A stretch of 64,000 nt of DNA from Ceratothoa steindachneri. Taxonomy: Eukaryota; Arthropoda; Malacostraca; Isopoda; Cymothoidae. The position numbers and the translations under genes were made by a program. Location of the stretch: the NCBI GenBank assembly GCA_963969495.1, contig OZ018324.1:140550355-140614354 (forward strand). Direction: 5' to 3'. Shown piece by piece: positions 61,441-64,000 of the stretch. Positions within the stretch are counted from its first letter, which is position 1; each line of letters begins with the position of its first letter. Below the pieces are notes generated by a model that did no database searches, was not told the DNA's origin, and saw only the letters and a list, made by a program, of their open reading frames with translations.

Positions 61441-64000
61441 TTCCATTAGCTCTCAGATTTTGAGGAATGTTTCCCGCTTTTCTATTTCTATATCACCTGA
61501 ATATAAAGCTAAAGTGTGAGGTTTATGTGTGCACACATTTCTGCTTCGTCTACGTGATAAAAATGGAGTAGAGGAAAATAAGCCTGAGCCATCTTCCATT
61601 TGCTTTCCATCTTGTGTACATTATTGAGCGTCTTCCTCCTCGGATCAAATTTCCTCACTAGATGTTTCTTTAAAGATTGGAAGCTGATGTATCTTTCTTT
61701 CTTCACCTTGCCTTTCTCCTTTTCCGAGAGTCATTCTATCAAAACTTGTATCTTTTTCTATCGGTTCATATTACTTATCAGAGGAACCCGCTTGCAATTC
61801 ATCTTCACTATGACCTTTATCACACGCAAGTTGCTAAAGTATATTTTCTTCAGAAGAATCTATATACAATACACGCTTCATGACTACGAAATAACTGGAT
61901 TGTTATTTGTTGTCGTCTTTGTGCATAAAGCCAGAGTGTACGACACGTTCCGTAAAGATGATGGCCAAGGGTAAGAGGTACAAAAGGAATTGTAAAAAAA
62001 TGTAACAGATGTGAGTTTTAAGTGAATTTTAAGTATTTCATATATAAGTAAAGTAATATTGTAAAAAAGATTTTTTAAATATTTTTATTCCATAGGTCAT
62101 AGCCACATTGCCATTATATTATACATACGACCGGAAGGCTATATTAGTTGTAAATATAAATCTATTTGTCACAAAATGTTTCACATGAGTGGATAATTGT
62201 TAAGAAGACGAGAATTAAGTCAGTTTAATAGGAATTGAATATTAAACGTGTACCTCATTAACATTATGAATTAGAGAAAGATCTCACTCAGGAACGCAGC
62301 CGGAATTTGACATGATTCTATGTCTAAAGAAAACGATGTATCCTCGCTCCATTTCATAAAATAGTTGATCTTCTGGTCCTTAAAGATCCAATAGGGCTAC
62401 ATTACAAGTATATAATCATAAAACTTAACAGTTACTTCCTTCCGAATTTGTGAGGTTGAGGAAAGTGTAAATTATTCGTCACTAACTCGAACTGAATTAC
62501 AGGTAAGGCTGAATTCAGCAAACTTTGTGATGCAAACAAAACTTTATATGAATTTTCAGTGCACTAGGTATGTCAGTAAAATTCAAAATCATTTCTATCT
62601 CAATCAATTGTCGCTTCGTTTTTTGGCCGAACGCTGCCCTCTCTGGTACGTATTAAACGATTTCGAGTTTTAAAAACACTTCTCTCATCATCGAATCATT
62701 TTCTCACTCTTTTCTGTCTATTAAGATCATGGTTGATTATTATATCATTTTCTCTTGCCTTCTTAATGTGTTAGTAAATCAAAACAAAAGTCAGTGTTTG
62801 TAATAAAGTCTTCGAGATATTAGTCTTTAAGGAAAACTTTCAAATAAACTTAAAATTAACAGTTCTTATAATTACATTAATCCTCTTACCACCTTACCGA
62901 TATAATGAACCTATTCATTTACCTTAAGTAATTCATTTTAAAAATAGAATTTAGCTACTGTGGTTCCTTGGATAACTTAAGACAAAGAATCTTACCCATA
63001 GCTGAATTAAATCTCACTGCCCAGTAAAAATTTAATTTCTTCCCATGACTCATTTCAAAATAAATTTGAACCCATTTAAACATCCAAAGATTCATAGATT
63101 TAAACAAATTATATGACATCACTAACGTTGTGCAGAATTTATTTTTCAAAGTAAAAAAGAAACCAAACATACACCATCATTTTACTACTTAACCTTACTA
63201 GTTTTTCTCAAAGACAATTCTAAGAGAAAGAAAGTCCCCCTACATTACCTCTAAAGAACCTAGACGTATTTTTCGATCAGTATGAGCAAAATATATAATC
63301 AGACATTTACAATAATATCAAAAATCCCATATTTAAATTAGATAAAAACAGCATTTGACCTGTTTAATAATTTTCATTTGTCATTTAAGATGCTAACATC
63401 TTGGAATCGATTCAAAACTAAGGGTGCTTAAACTCATAGCTTTCTTCGTAAGTTCTCCCTATCAAATAATCCAAAAGGACATAAATGATTACATAAACTG
63501 AAAATAATCAAGAACTTTGCATCACTTATTCTTAAGTACTAAATTTTACGGAGGGTCAAATGAATTTCGTTGAATCCTTTAAACATAGGGGCGTAAACTT
63601 AATAAGCTATCTTCATGTCATTTTAATCAAACGAGCAAAAAGTGACCTTAGAATTATTGATTACTAGATATAAGCGTTAGGCTAGTATGAAATTTTAAGC
63701 ATTTCAAACTTAAAATCTCTTCTAAAGTTTCCCAGTTTTTCTGACGGAAAAGCTAAAAATTATATATATATATTAACCATGGATTTTTACTGCAATTTGT
63801 TTGCTAAAACTGTATTTTTCCCGAACCTGAAACCTTTTGCGGTAAGGAATAAATCCTGCGTTTGTAGCGAGTTCATTCATGTCAAACCAAACTCGGATCT
63901 TCTCCCACTTTGGGAAAGTAGACCCTCAGTTATCGTTTGCCGTAGCAGGGAGATTAGTGTGGGATAAAAATAGCTTTGGGTTCCCGAAAGGAGAGACTAA
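61441..64000. other. AT-rich interval to window end, nothing firm
   Basis: A plus-strand frame of 124 codons at 61600-61974 and an overlapping minus-strand frame at 61509-61706 show no family motif. From 62.0 to 64.0 kb only short chance frames and AT-rich sequence are present. Confidence 0.5.

Overview
The window looks like 64 kb of nuclear, AT-rich, repeat-dominated intergenic DNA from an invertebrate, most likely an arthropod and possibly a crustacean. I infer this from long TA and CT microsatellites, the mix of mariner, piggyBac, hAT, Gypsy, Jockey-type and L2-type elements, and two relics of a dispersed protein family that I associate with arthropods and cnidarians. No bacterial features and no intact cellular gene can be supported. 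Almost every coding trace is a decayed mobile element broken by stops and frameshifts.

Layout. 1-11.4 kb: two long inverted arms (1-1180 and 10088-11425, the left one cut by the window edge) enclose about 9 kb. Each arm holds an array of 75-80 bp palindrome-bearing units and a TATA box pointing inward. Between them lie a CT/TA microsatellite and a piggyBac-like element (4983-8317) with recognisable ends. 12.1-17.1 kb: an old Gypsy-type LTR element with both LTRs, a tRNA-Leu-like primer site, SCAN-like gag, CCHC knuckle, DTG protease and a truncated reverse transcriptase. 18.6-20.4 kb: first relic of the unclassified 'LWDSR' family. 24.7-26.6 kb: Jockey-type LINE on the minus strand. 28.1-29.1 kb: another LINE reverse-transcriptase relic. 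30.4-31.6 kb: TA tract, a mariner end stub and a mariner deletion derivative.

36.3-40.9 kb: degenerate satellite-like and tandemly duplicated sequence with a dispersed repeat pair. 42.3-43.8 kb: second LWDSR relic, much of it in one frame. 44.2-46.3 kb: hAT element with a BED-finger-type transposase relic. 46.7-47.5 kb: second mariner copy with the same internal deletion as the first. 48.8-50.8 kb: a second Jockey-like LINE on the plus strand. 51.3-51.9 kb: tandem units with a hairpin core, one unit of which also occurs inside the piggyBac element at 7.5 kb. 53.9-55.6 kb: possible non-autonomous piggyBac-like element. 56.1 kb: tRNA-derived SINE. 57.8-60.8 kb: L2-type LINE on the minus strand with a duplicated upstream region. 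61.2-61.4 kb: another piggyBac transposase fragment. The remainder is AT-rich DNA in which I see no gene.

The pieces do not form a pathway. They are a nested record of transposition and decay. All family assignments come from motifs read by eye; no database search or alignment was run.
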